NCBI GenBank assembly: GCA_052034685.1
Contig: JBPOIH010000017.1
Coordinates: 1-22,605 of the forward strand
Direction: 5' to 3'
Source: CAYUUR01 sp052034685
GTDB taxonomy: Bacteria; Patescibacteriota; Saccharimonadia; Saccharimonadales; CAYUUR01
DNA length: 22,605 bases
Numbering within the stretch: the first letter of the stretch is position 1; each line of letters starts with the position of its first letter. Below are positions 6,723 through 13,650 of this stretch, piece after piece. A model generated the notes under the pieces. That model searched no databases, had not been told where the DNA came from, and saw nothing but the letters and a program-made list of their open reading frames with translations. Both the position numbers and the translations under genes were made by a program.

Positions 6723-7259
6723 TTAACTACGCGAATAGATAACGTTCTGCCATTCTAGTTCGTCAGTATCAGAGTAAGTCTCGCCAAGACTGCTAAAACC
6801 GAGTGACTCTAGTAGCGTCTTGGCAGCTTCGTTTTTGGTCAAATGACGAGAATAAATTGTTTGATTTCGCTGACCAATAAGATAGTCCATTACGGTGCTG
6901 ATGGCCGAATAGCCAATGCCCTTGCCGCGCATTGCAGGATCGCCAATCATAATGTGCACTGACGGTGCTGGAAGCTCGTCTGACTTAAATAAATCAACCC
7001 ATACCGAACCAACCACTTTGCCATCGTACTGTATCATCCAGTTGAGCTGGTCTGGGCGTTCAATAAAACCCTTCACCCTCTCTTGCTCGGCTTCCAGAGA
7101 AGTTGGTTTGTTGTCTTTGTCAGCCACGCCCATCAGCGTTAAGGTGCTGTGCCCCAACTCGCCTTCTAACCAGGCCACGCCAAGCGCCGCATCACGCTTT
7201 ATATCTGGCTCAACGAGCTCGACAGCCGGGTTTGCCGTCTCAAGGTGTACTGTTTTCAT
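6723..7259 (-). CDS. GNAT-family N-acetyltransferase
   Basis: A 178-residue enzyme predicted to move an acetyl group from acetyl-CoA to an amine. The acetyl-CoA pyrophosphate-binding motif is RGKGIG at about residues 111-116, following a strand (SVHIMIGDPAM). Downstream, NEAAKTLLESLGF matches the usual motif-B segment. Length is typical. The N-terminal half (AWLEGELGHSTLTLMG, NWMIQYDGKVVGSVWV) resembles the RimJ/RimL-type layout, but the substrate cannot be told. I start at the ATG at 7259 rather than 7265, because an extended -10 box ends exactly six bases upstream of 7259 and overlaps too closely with 7265; the mRNA then has no leader. It is convergent with the unknown gene at 6206. Confidence 0.85.
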   Translation of the reverse strand: MKTVHLETANPAVELVEPDIKRDAALGVAWLEGELGHSTLTLMGVADKDNKPTSLEAEQERVKGFIERPDQLNWMIQYDGKVVGSVWVDLFKSDELPAPSVHIMIGDPAMRGKGIGYSAISTVMDYLIGQRNQTIYSRHLTKNEAAKTLLESLGFSSLGETYSDTDELEWQNVIYSRS

Positions 7260-7265
7260 AAGCAT

Positions 7266-7274
7266 AGTTTAGCA
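7266..7274 (-). promoter_or_regulatory. Extended -10 promoter of the GNAT gene, leaderless start
   Basis: TGCTAAACT on the minus strand is TG-n-TAAACT, ending six bases before the ATG at 7259. No -35 match is seen. Confidence 0.5.
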
Positions 7275-7288
7275 GAACTATCGGGACA

Positions 7289-7423
7289 CTAGTCTTTTCG
7301 AACCGCTGACTGCTTAGTAGAAAATAACCCAAATGACGCAGATGTAAAAATCAGTCCGAGCATAAATACTGCAGTCGCTACATAACTCAATGTGTTCTGC
7401 GGCTGGCCGGTTTCTGCAGGGCT
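7289..7423 (-). pseudogene. Orphan C-terminal sorting signal (PAETG) of a lost surface protein
   Basis: The minus-strand frame reads SPAETGQPQN, then a hydrophobic span (LSYVATAVFMLGLIFTSA), then a short polar tail ending in VRKD and a TAG stop at 7289-7291. This is the complete layout of an LPXTG-like cell-wall sorting signal. The 44-codon frame is preceded at once by TAG and TGA stops, has no start codon, and no remaining ectodomain can be read upstream, where the leader of the pilin-like gene now lies. It is best explained as the 3' remnant of a deleted or rearranged surface-protein gene. A frameshifted but expressed upstream part cannot be found within the window. Confidence 0.6.
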
Positions 7424-7524
7424 TCACTATCTCCGTCAAATCGTTAAACAACAATTACCTGTCTACCTTTATTATTTCCCACAATCATATTATGCTTAAG
7501 GTAACTATCTATTTAGGAGTACTC

Positions 7525-8202
7525 ATGAAAACGATCAAAACAAATCAAAAAGGCTTCAGCGCCTTAGAAATAGTCATCGTTCTCGCCGTGGTGGGTGTTA
7601 TCGCTGCGGTTGGTTGGTTTATATACAGCAGACAACAAGACAAGAAGACTAACAGTACGCAAACGGCAACCACTCAGACCGCGGCACAAACTACCACAGA
7701 GAAAACTGAAGAGCCAGCCAGCGAACAAAAGTACAAGGCCAAAAGCTATACATCATCTAAAGGCGCATTTAGTATGGACATCCTGAATGGCTGGACGGTT
7801 GAAGAAGATACTACCTACGATTACTTCTTCCAATATTCTGTAGACAAGCTTACATATGCGGAGGCAAAAGAACCAACAGTGAAGAAGACCGCAAATAGCG
7901 GTGTTGGCGGATACGTTCCTGGAATAAAAGTTTCTGTTAACAATAACCATGAAGAGATAACAAAGGGCGAAAAATTTACGCTGGATGACGGTACCGTTGG
8001 CTACTGCAAGAAAACCGTGACGACCAGCAAAGATGATCCAACTGGAACTATGGCTGATGACAAAGGCGATTTTATCTCAAAGGATTGTTTCTTTAAGAAG
8101 GCTGATCAAAAACTAAAAGCATCCTACAGCTATTACGAAAAAGAGCCGCTTGATGTTGAGTCGGTTGAATACGCCTTTAAGACAATCACGTTTGAAAACT
8201 AA
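7525..8202 (+). CDS. Type IV pilin-like membrane-anchored protein 1
   Basis: A 225-residue protein. The N-terminus has a short basic leader ending in Gly10, then FSALE and a hydrophobic helix (residues 11-34, ALEIVIVLAVVGVIAAVGWFIY). This fits a prepilin peptidase site (G-F with Glu at +5). A Thr/Gln-rich linker (about residues 37-65) leads to an extracellular domain with YTSSKGAFSMDILNGW near its start and a Cys pair (YCKK, KDCFF). The ATG at 7525 is chosen because AGGAG precedes it at good spacing; upstream in-frame codons have none. The pilin-like gene at 8216 follows after 13 bases with the same plan, so the pair is a tandem duplication in one operon. No pilus motor or peptidase gene is nearby; it could be a minor pilin or a simple surface anchor. 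Confidence 0.75.
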   Translation: MKTIKTNQKGFSALEIVIVLAVVGVIAAVGWFIYSRQQDKKTNSTQTATTQTAAQTTTEKTEEPASEQKYKAKSYTSSKGAFSMDILNGWTVEEDTTYDYFFQYSVDKLTYAEAKEPTVKKTANSGVGGYVPGIKVSVNNNHEEITKGEKFTLDDGTVGYCKKTVTTSKDDPTGTMADDKGDFISKDCFFKKADQKLKASYSYYEKEPLDVESVEYAFKTITFEN

Positions 8203-8215
8203 CCAAGGGGAATCC

Positions 8216-8866
8216 ATGAAAAAAGATCAAAACGGTTTCAGTGCAATTGAGTTGATCCTAATACTTGTAGTGGTTCTACTTATCGGTACAGTGGGTTGGC
8301 TTGTCTATGACCGGCAGCAATCAAAAAATGACAATACAGCCGCAACCACACAGACTACGCAACCGGCAACAACAAACAGTGATGAGGATGCAAATAAAGC
8401 AGAGGGCAAAACGGTCACTTACACGAATACCGAGTTAAAGTACTCTTTTGATTATCCAAAAGAGTGGTCCGTAACAAAAAACACCAAACCAAAAGGATTC
8501 ACAGGAGTGTATTCGAACCTCCAGATTAAATCAGCGGACTACAAAGAGAAAACTGATGCTGTCTACGGAGGAGTTACTAAGGGCGCGATAGTTACGGTAA
8601 CTGCTCAAACAATTCAAGGAAAGACACCTATCACAGATTACGTTAGTGGCAAGGTTCTGTATACCAGTGAAGAAAAATCACTCACCGTCGCAGGAGAGGA
8701 CGCAGTTGAATATCGATTAGCCTACGAAGGGCCACCGAGCCTTAAAACACAATTCTATAAGGACGATTTGGTATACGTTATCAACTATGCAGACACAACC
8801 AATCCTGACTTTGACAAGTACCTCGATGAATACCGAGCTATCGTTAAATCCTTCCGTTTTAACTAG
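8216..8866 (+). CDS. Type IV pilin-like membrane-anchored protein 2
   Basis: A 216-residue paralogue of the preceding protein. Leader MKKDQNG, processing site G7-F8, Glu12 at mature +5, hydrophobic helix to about residue 31 (ending GWLVYDRQQ), a Thr/Gln/Asp-rich linker, then a beta-rich domain beginning LKYSFDYPKEWSV. That FDYPKEW signature recurs in small surface domains of the PsbP/lipoprotein type. Start is the ATG at 8216 with AAGGGG six bases upstream; longer in-frame starts lie inside the upstream gene. No cysteine pair is visible, unlike paralogue 1. It is presumably secreted and held by its N-terminal helix, either assembled into a pilus or as a monomer. Confidence 0.75.
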   Translation: MKKDQNGFSAIELILILVVVLLIGTVGWLVYDRQQSKNDNTAATTQTTQPATTNSDEDANKAEGKTVTYTNTELKYSFDYPKEWSVTKNTKPKGFTGVYSNLQIKSADYKEKTDAVYGGVTKGAIVTVTAQTIQGKTPITDYVSGKVLYTSEEKSLTVAGEDAVEYRLAYEGPPSLKTQFYKDDLVYVINYADTTNPDFDKYLDEYRAIVKSFRFN

Positions 8867-8907
8867 TGTCTGACGAGCAATGGTTATATATTTAAAGACC
8901 TTGCGAA

Positions 8908-10041
8908 TTAACGTTCTGCACTGTGTGACTTTTTCCTTATGTGATTTGTTGGACCATAGACGAGTTCATTCCTAAAGATAAACAACAGTAAGAAGATGTT
9001 GGGTAGCAAAAAGCGGTGCAACAGCCCGCCGTAATTTGACCACCAGTAGGCCAAGTGAAAAACGAGGTTAAGTAGCGAGCAGCCGAGAACCAACACCACG
9101 AGCCGATTGCGTTTGAGCGCAACAACACCGCATAACAGTAGGAACGGAATGTACTCTAGTGCTAAATCCTTGATGTTCACCAATAGGTAGCGCAATGAAA
9201 ACATAGCGCTGGAACGGAACCCATAGAGCGACTCAATATTGTTGGTGTTTTTGCTCACCTTATTATTCGCCCACCATACATAGCCATTAAATAACGGGTC
9301 ACCACTACAGAGGTAATTGTAGATAATCTGCGGGGCGTAGAAAAGCGCGGATCCTGCGCCGATAATAGCAAGTGGTTTAATACGCCTGTCCAGTAGCAGC
9401 TCTATAAATATTGGCAAGTACAGTATGATGCTCGTGCTGCGCGTCATAATACTCCAGGCAAAAAAGGCGGCAAACAATACAAGAAAACGTAGTCGAGGAG
9501 CATCGGTCTGGAGGTATTTGAGATACACGTAGTAACCAGATATCAGACAAAATATTGCCAGCGGCTCGCTGAGTGGCACAAGCCCAAAAAAATTGTACTT
9601 CATCAACGTATCGGTCGATGCCCAGAAGAATAAGCCGTAGTACGCGCACAAACCCGCAAAGCTATATATCAGCCATTTCCGAGGCTTGTCCTTAAAAACC
9701 AAAAACAGCGTAATCGGCATCAACACAAATGCCTGCAAGGAAATAACCAGCGGCATTATGCTTGTCCAGCTTTCTTTTACCCCTGTCAGCAAAAGAAGCG
9801 GCATGTAAAAAATGGGGTAGCCCAGCGTGTAAGGACTTTTGGGGAACTCACCGTTAAGCACACCACGAGCTAGTTTGTAGTAAAGCTGCTGGTCACCATA
9901 CTGACTAACGAACTCTCGCTCAAAGATAAAAGAACGGTTGATAGCAATCAGCACTATTGAAACAAAAACGAAACTGGCTGAGGGCAGTAGGTAAAGCCAG
10001 TTTTTTGTTACATACTTTTTGATGCGTTCGATGTGTTTCAT
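8908..10041 (-). CDS. GT-C-like multi-pass membrane protein (putative lipid-linked sugar transferase)
   Basis: A 377-residue integral membrane protein with about nine to ten hydrophobic segments. The first outer loop holds an Asp at residue 50 in QYGDQQLYYKLARGVLNG, followed by a SPYTLGYPIFYMP segment. This is the arrangement of GT-C (PMT/ArnT-like) transferases, where a loop-1 Asp is catalytic and the donor is a polyprenyl-phosphate sugar. Length is shorter than full ArnT-like enzymes and there is no large soluble C-terminal domain; the tail is basic (HIRKK). It is the second gene of a two-gene operon, four bases after the other GT-C-like protein, so both may act in cell-surface glycan or glycoprotein assembly. 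Acceptor and donor are unknown. Confidence 0.65.
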   Translation of the reverse strand: MKHIERIKKYVTKNWLYLLPSASFVFVSIVLIAINRSFIFEREFVSQYGDQQLYYKLARGVLNGEFPKSPYTLGYPIFYMPLLLLTGVKESWTSIMPLVISLQAFVLMPITLFLVFKDKPRKWLIYSFAGLCAYYGLFFWASTDTLMKYNFFGLVPLSEPLAIFCLISGYYVYLKYLQTDAPRLRFLVLFAAFFAWSIMTRSTSIILYLPIFIELLLDRRIKPLAIIGAGSALFYAPQIIYNYLCSGDPLFNGYVWWANNKVSKNTNNIESLYGFRSSAMFSLRYLLVNIKDLALEYIPFLLLCGVVALKRNRLVVLVLGCSLLNLVFHLAYWWSNYGGLLHRFLLPNIFLLLFIFRNELVYGPTNHIRKKSHSAER

Positions 10042-10045
10042 GTGA

Positions 10046-11500
10046 TTACTTACACGTTTGTTTTAGCTGATCAAGATTAACGTCTGGGTGCAGTATCAGC
10101 GTAACAGAACTTGTGACGTAGGGCTTTACAGAAGCATCACGCTCAACGCATACTTTCTGGCCGTCAAAAGATCGTTTGACCATTCGCTCTGCAGTAACGT
10201 ACTTGCCACTTTCTTCTTGTCTGTAATACACTGCACGGTCAAACGAATCATAAAGCGTTGGCGAAACGTTCATAAGTGGCGAATCAAAGCCTTTGGTATT
10301 TCCTACGCGTATACGCTCTGATTGCGCCTGCAAATCAACGGTTAACACCGTGTCATCAATTAACGGGAAGGTCTTTTGGTCTTCGACAAACACTACAGGA
10401 AGTGTTGCCACGTAGATCGCCACAAATGCCAAAGTGTACTTAACTAGCCGTGACGTCTTGGGAACAAAACGATAGACGATCACACCCGACAGAGCGTAAA
10501 ACCACGGCGTAATGTACAACAAGAATCTTCTGTCTGGCCAATCATAAAACACCCCCCAGAATACAAACGAGAATACAAAACCACTCAACAAGAACATCAT
10601 GGTTTTATTCGCAAAAAACGAACGTTGCTTGATGAGCGTAACAACCGTTGCAAAAATCGTTATCAGCAGCAATGGCCCCCACATAATAAGCGCGTGGTAG
10701 CCGTAAAACGATAGGTTGCTAAGTGTCGGATCAACCACTGCCAGTTGGTCAACCTTGGTGTAAAAGGGGTTTCCGAAAGTCACGAGTTTATACAGATGCC
10801 ACGGCAGCACCATCAATCCTGGAATCAACAACGGGATAAGCACACGGAGCTTTTGCAACTGAACAGCCCCCTTGCGCTTCAGCAATGCTTTAATTGCCGT
10901 CCAATGCTCCACGATGTAGTATGCGCACCACATAATGTACAAAAAGTAGGCGAAGTTCTGAAACAACATAGACACGCCAAGCGCCACAAACGACCACGCG
11001 TATCGTTTGGTCAGCAGCAGATACAGTGCAACCGCAATTGCCGTCGTGGCGTACATGTCAGCCAGAATATAGTTTGTCACTAGGTTGAACGCGTAATTAG
11101 TAAAGACCAGTATCGCAAACAGCCCGGCGTACTTAGCATTCTTTGTCAGGTGTTTCACGGTGTAGTACACCGCTACAACTAACCCGAGAAAAACCAGTTG
11201 GTTGAGTAGCGGCAGTAGGTAGATTGCTCCAAAATGATTGAGGAACTTAACGACCAGGGGTAGTCCAGGATTTCTCATGGTGATCGATTCGTTATGGAAC
11301 AGTGTCACGCCTGTTGCTAACCAATCAAAACTATCGGTTAATACAAACTTATACGTCGTAAGAAACTGCATCATGTTGCCGCCAAGTTTAGTGATGTTCA
11401 GGTACTTTATAACCAACAATACAAGCATTGCCCCAAAGAGCAGTAGTTCGTTACGACGGATTTGTTTTGGGTGATTAATACGCGGGGACTTGGAGGCCAC
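10046..11500 (-). CDS. GT-C-like multi-pass membrane protein with C-terminal outer domain
   Basis: A 484-residue protein with about ten hydrophobic segments in residues 20-375 and a soluble tail of about 100 residues (NTKGFDSP ... LDQLKQTC) likely outside the membrane. Loop 1 contains TDSFDWLATG then RNPGLPLVVKFL, resembling the Asp-containing first loop and PG(L/Y)P element of glycosyltransferase-39-like proteins. A later DMYATTAIAVALYLL also fits that group. The start is GTG at 11500 with AAGGA nine bases upstream. It heads an operon with the GT-C-like gene at 8908 (four-base gap). A short in-frame-independent ORF ends in TAGTG on this start. Predicted role: transfer of a sugar from a polyprenyl carrier at the outer membrane face. 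The substrate is unknown. Confidence 0.65.
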   Translation of the reverse strand: MASKSPRINHPKQIRRNELLLFGAMLVLLVIKYLNITKLGGNMMQFLTTYKFVLTDSFDWLATGVTLFHNESITMRNPGLPLVVKFLNHFGAIYLLPLLNQLVFLGLVVAVYYTVKHLTKNAKYAGLFAILVFTNYAFNLVTNYILADMYATTAIAVALYLLLTKRYAWSFVALGVSMLFQNFAYFLYIMWCAYYIVEHWTAIKALLKRKGAVQLQKLRVLIPLLIPGLMVLPWHLYKLVTFGNPFYTKVDQLAVVDPTLSNLSFYGYHALIMWGPLLLITIFATVVTLIKQRSFFANKTMMFLLSGFVFSFVFWGVFYDWPDRRFLLYITPWFYALSGVIVYRFVPKTSRLVKYTLAFVAIYVATLPVVFVEDQKTFPLIDDTVLTVDLQAQSERIRVGNTKGFDSPLMNVSPTLYDSFDRAVYYRQEESGKYVTAERMVKRSFDGQKVCVERDASVKPYVTSSVTLILHPDVNLDQLKQTCK

Positions 11501-11550
11501 TAGTGCAATTCCTTATTATTCACAACGTGCAATATCGCGCTCATGTTCAT
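11500..11550 (-). CDS. Possible leader peptide ORF upstream of the GT-C-like operon
   Basis: A 16-codon frame (MNMSAILHVVNNKELH) whose TAG stop shares its last base with the GTG start of the next gene (TAGTG). AGGG lies six bases before its second ATG at 11544. The arrangement would allow translational coupling, but the frame is short and could be chance. Confidence 0.25.
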   Translation of the reverse strand: MNMSAILHVVNNKELH

Positions 11551-11610
11551 CCCTACACTCTACCATGTTCTCTGTTACGATTCACTGACCTTACGCCTTT
11601 GCATTATCAA

Positions 11611-11627
11611 TTTTGCTCATGCTTGCA
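11611..11627 (+). promoter_or_regulatory. 17-bp upstream motif shared with the gene at 1016
   Basis: TTTTGCTCATGCTTGCA is identical to bases 955-971. Both copies lie upstream of a start codon (34 and 44 bases away). The motif contains TTGC half sites that could be -35 elements or a regulator site. Confidence 0.3.
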
Positions 11628-11661
11628 CCGCTGACTTTTGCATAGTAAGGTCTCTAGTAGT

Positions 11662-12267
11662 ATGGAGCAAGATACATCGCGACGCGGAAAGTACATTGTG
11701 TTCGAAGGCGGCGAGCACACCGGTAAGTCAACCCAGGTTGAGATACTTGCTCATCGACTCGGTGGCATTGCTACCAGAGAACCTGGCGGAACACGCGTTG
11801 GTGGACATATTCGTGCCCTCCTACTTGATCCAAAAGTATCTACAGAACCAAAGACAGAAATATTCCTTTTTGCTGCCGATCGTGCCCAGCACATCATTGA
11901 GGTCGTACAACCAACACTAGAAAGCGGCGTCTCTGTAGTCTCAGACAGAAGCTGGATATCAAGCGCTGCGTATCAAGCAAGGGGTGACATAACAATCGAC
12001 TTTGTGCGTACAGTTAACGAGTTAGCAATTGGCAACTACATGCAAGCTGACCTCGTCATACTACTAGATAGCGATCCACAAGAATTAGTTCACAGGCGTA
12101 CTGGCGCACCTGACTACTTTGAACAAAAGGATATCGACTTTCACAACCGAGTAAGAGAGAACTTCTTAACTATTAGCCACGAGGTCGGTGCCCATGTGAT
12201 TGATGCCATGCAAGACCGCGAAGAAGTCAGTCGTATTGTGTGGGATCTCGCCCAAGAAATTGCATAA
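11662..12267 (+). CDS. tmk: Thymidylate kinase
   Basis: A 201-residue cytoplasmic enzyme that phosphorylates dTMP to dTDP with ATP, needed for DNA synthesis. The P-loop is at residues 16-24 (GGEHTGKST), with the usual DG replaced by EH. REPGGT at 39-44 and the DRS motif at 95-97 (SDRSWISSAAYQ) bind dTMP. HRRTGAPDYFEQ around 144-155 is the lid region, and the final RIVWDLAQEI helix matches the family. Length is normal for bacterial Tmk. The ATG at 11662 is preferred; an in-frame TTG at 11638 would add eight residues of no family resemblance. It has no strong Shine-Dalgarno sequence. It is divergent from the GT-C-like operon and followed by two tiny ORFs under a separate -10 box. Confidence 0.92.
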   Translation: MEQDTSRRGKYIVFEGGEHTGKSTQVEILAHRLGGIATREPGGTRVGGHIRALLLDPKVSTEPKTEIFLFAADRAQHIIEVVQPTLESGVSVVSDRSWISSAAYQARGDITIDFVRTVNELAIGNYMQADLVILLDSDPQELVHRRTGAPDYFEQKDIDFHNRVRENFLTISHEVGAHVIDAMQDREEVSRIVWDLAQEIA

Positions 12268-12317
12268 TTGAGCCTCCTTATCGTTGGCTGGCATTAGGTC
12301 ATCGGTCAAGAAAAGCG

Positions 12318-12323
12318 TATACT
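12318..12323 (+). promoter_or_regulatory. -10 box for the two small ORFs
   Basis: TATACT; a TTAGGT at about 12294 is a poor -35 candidate. The leader would be about 35 bases and carries a strong AAAAAGGA ribosome site before 12366. Confidence 0.45.
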
Positions 12324-12365
12324 ATAGAGTAATTACTGATTAGTTGTACGAAAAAGGAAAACAAG

Positions 12366-12428
12366 ATGTCTAAAGACAAAGGCCGCAAAGAGGTCAAAAA
12401 ACCCAAAAAACCAAAGATTAGCGTTTAA
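12366..12428 (+). CDS. Tiny lysine-rich protein, 20 residues
   Basis: MSKDKGRKEVKKPKKPKISV: eight lysines and one arginine in 20 residues, no hydrophobic segment. A strong AAAAAGGA lies just upstream, ATG is used, and the next start comes two bases after the stop, all of which support real translation. Short peptides of the MSKxKGxKxVKKxxK type are found in many bacteria as small basic proteins of unknown function, probably binding nucleic acid or ribosomes; that link is from memory of the pattern, not a search. It is expected to be co-expressed with the 82-residue protein at 12431. Confidence 0.6.
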   Translation: MSKDKGRKEVKKPKKPKISV

Positions 12429-12430
12429 TC

Positions 12431-12679
12431 ATGGCGACAGCACATAAGCGTGTTGATTTTTACGAGTCCGAGGAAGGACTCGGCGTACAAGCCACGCTCC
12501 TGCAAATGACCCAAAGCGCGACATACAACACCAAGTCGAGCTATAGTGCTAATACTGCACAGTACCCTAATCACCTCGTGCCGTTTGTAGAAAAACACAT
12601 GAAGTTCATAGCCACTCACCCAAGCGTTAACCCAGAGCACTACTTGGCTAATCTGCGTCTAATCACCCGTATTCGCTAG
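12431..12679 (+). CDS. Hypothetical protein, 82 residues
   Basis: A small soluble protein that I do not recognise. It begins ATAHKRVDFYESEEGLGVQA and has two predicted helices: about residues 47-60 (LVPFVEKHMKFIATH) and about 68-80 (HYLANLRLITRIR), joined by the PSVNPEH turn. The middle (SATYNTKSSYSANTAQYP) is polar. It lies two bases after the 20-residue lysine-rich peptide, so the two are almost certainly translated from one message. It ends three bases from the convergent stop of the FtsB-like gene with no terminator between. Confidence 0.65.
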   Translation: MATAHKRVDFYESEEGLGVQATLLQMTQSATYNTKSSYSANTAQYPNHLVPFVEKHMKFIATHPSVNPEHYLANLRLITRIR

Positions 12680-12682
12680 TTG

Positions 12683-13132
12683 TTACGAGGATTGCTGCCG
12701 GAAAAAGAACTCCATCCAGGCTTCAAAGTTCCGCTGATAGCGTGACTTCTGTGCTTGTGGTTGCTTTGTGGCAGTCGTCTCTTTTGCTGGTTCGGTCGTA
12801 TAGCTCAGGGCTACTTCTTCAGGGACAATAATAAGTTTTTCTCCGGGTGCTGCCTTGCCAAACTGCCGGCGTGCGGCCAACTCTAAGAACTGATCAGTCT
12901 CTAGATATTGGTTACGTAGCTTTGCGTTGGCGTTTTCTAGCTGCATGACCTCTACCTCTTGCTCGAGCCGAGCAATCGTCCGTTGCAGTTCATAGTTGGT
13001 CTGAATGGATTTAATACCACTCCAACTGACCAGCAACACCAATACCACAAAGACTAGCAGCCCGAGCGTTCGCGTGTCGCGCAGCTGACTGAGTAGCGCT
13101 TTTTTATCTGTGTTTTTTATCTTCTCTAGCAT
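12683..13132 (-). CDS. FtsB/DivIC-like septum formation initiator
   Basis: A 149-residue bitopic membrane protein of the cell-division machinery. A basic cytoplasmic N-terminus (residues 1-22) is followed by one membrane helix (about 24-38, LGLLVFVVLVLLVSW). Next come a leucine-zipper-like coiled coil (about 44-78) and then the family signature LELAARRQFGKAAPGEKLIIVP (about 83-104). A Thr/Gln-rich linker and an aromatic C-terminal stretch (FEAWMEFFF) complete it. In the known divisome FtsB/DivIC pairs with FtsL through the coiled coil and recruits later division proteins. No ftsL is seen nearby. Transcription probably starts at an extended -10 box nine bases upstream, which lies inside one copy of a 34-bp direct repeat. 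Confidence 0.88.
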   Translation of the reverse strand: MLEKIKNTDKKALLSQLRDTRTLGLLVFVVLVLLVSWSGIKSIQTNYELQRTIARLEQEVEVMQLENANAKLRNQYLETDQFLELAARRQFGKAAPGEKLIIVPEEVALSYTTEPAKETTATKQPQAQKSRYQRNFEAWMEFFFRQQSS

Positions 13133-13141
13133 TACCGCTAT

Positions 13142-13150
13142 AGTATATCA
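13142..13150 (-). promoter_or_regulatory. Extended -10 promoter of the FtsB-like gene
   Basis: TGATATACT on the minus strand (TG-n-TATACT) ends nine bases before the ATG at 13132. It is the left part of direct repeat copy 1. Confidence 0.5.
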
Positions 13151-13175
13151 ACCTTCGGCAAGCAACGCTTCGATT
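13142..13175. repeat. 34-bp direct repeat, copy 1
   Basis: Matches 13617-13650 at 32 of 34 positions (differences at 13160 and 13162). On the minus strand it encodes the last codons of the zinc-ribbon gene (IEALxAEG-stop) plus an extended -10 box. Here the coding part is an orphan. The two copies bracket the Nudix-like gene. Confidence 0.8.
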
Positions 13176-13199
13176 GATCAATTTCTGCGTAGTGATGCA

Positions 13200-13610
13200 T
13201 TATTGATTCAAATATCTGTCTAAGAATTTTTTGGATGGAGGGACAATATCATATTCGTTCAAAGAGCTAATTGGTATCCATTCAAGCTTCTCAATGCCTT
13301 CGCTCAGCGTTAACTCGCCGTCAATATATTCTGAAACACTATGTAGATAAATAAAGAACTTTTCTTCACCATCTAAATCTATCTTGGTCTCTGTATCCCA
13401 CCATAAATACTCGGTAATCTCAATTGTGATGCCTGTTCTAGCTTTTACGGAGTCCTTGATTGCTGTATCTGGGTCCTGGTTATCGCCATCAAGGACTGCC
13501 CCAAACCCATACCAAGTTTCTTTGTACGGCAAAGAATCTGCTGGCTTCTTTCTGAATAGGAATGAATCACCCTTCTTTATATGACTGATTATCGAAACGA
13601 CCGTTTTCAT
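13200..13610 (-). CDS. Nudix-fold protein with degenerate Nudix box
   Basis: A 136-residue protein whose beginning (MKTVVSIISHIKKGDSFLFRKK) and middle (WYGFGAVLDGDNQDPDTAI) follow the Nudix hydrolase fold. Later EKLEWIPISSLNEYDIVPP matches the usual C-terminal strand and helix. The catalytic REVxEExG segment is replaced by DSVKARTG at residues 53-60, so the metal-binding glutamates are missing. It is therefore probably not a normal pyrophosphohydrolase; a binding or regulatory role, or decay, is possible. The gene is visibly more AT-rich than its neighbours and sits between two 34-bp direct repeats. It appears leaderless (extended -10 six bases before the ATG). These features suggest a late insertion between the zinc-ribbon gene and the FtsB-like gene. 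Confidence 0.75.
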   Translation of the reverse strand: MKTVVSIISHIKKGDSFLFRKKPADSLPYKETWYGFGAVLDGDNQDPDTAIKDSVKARTGITIEITEYLWWDTETKIDLDGEEKFFIYLHSVSEYIDGELTLSEGIEKLEWIPISSLNEYDIVPPSKKFLDRYLNQ

Positions 13611-13616
13611 TGTTTC

Positions 13617-13625
13617 AGTATATCA
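13617..13625 (-). promoter_or_regulatory. Extended -10 promoter of the Nudix-like gene, leaderless start
   Basis: TGATATACT on the minus strand ends six bases before the ATG at 13610. It overlaps the stop codon of the upstream zinc-ribbon gene and is part of direct repeat copy 2. Confidence 0.55.
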
Positions 13626-13650
13626 ACCTTCGGCGATCAACGCTTCGATT
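13617..13650. repeat. 34-bp direct repeat, copy 2
   Basis: Partner of 13142-13175. It contains the true 3' end of the zinc-ribbon gene and the promoter of the Nudix-like gene. Confidence 0.8.
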
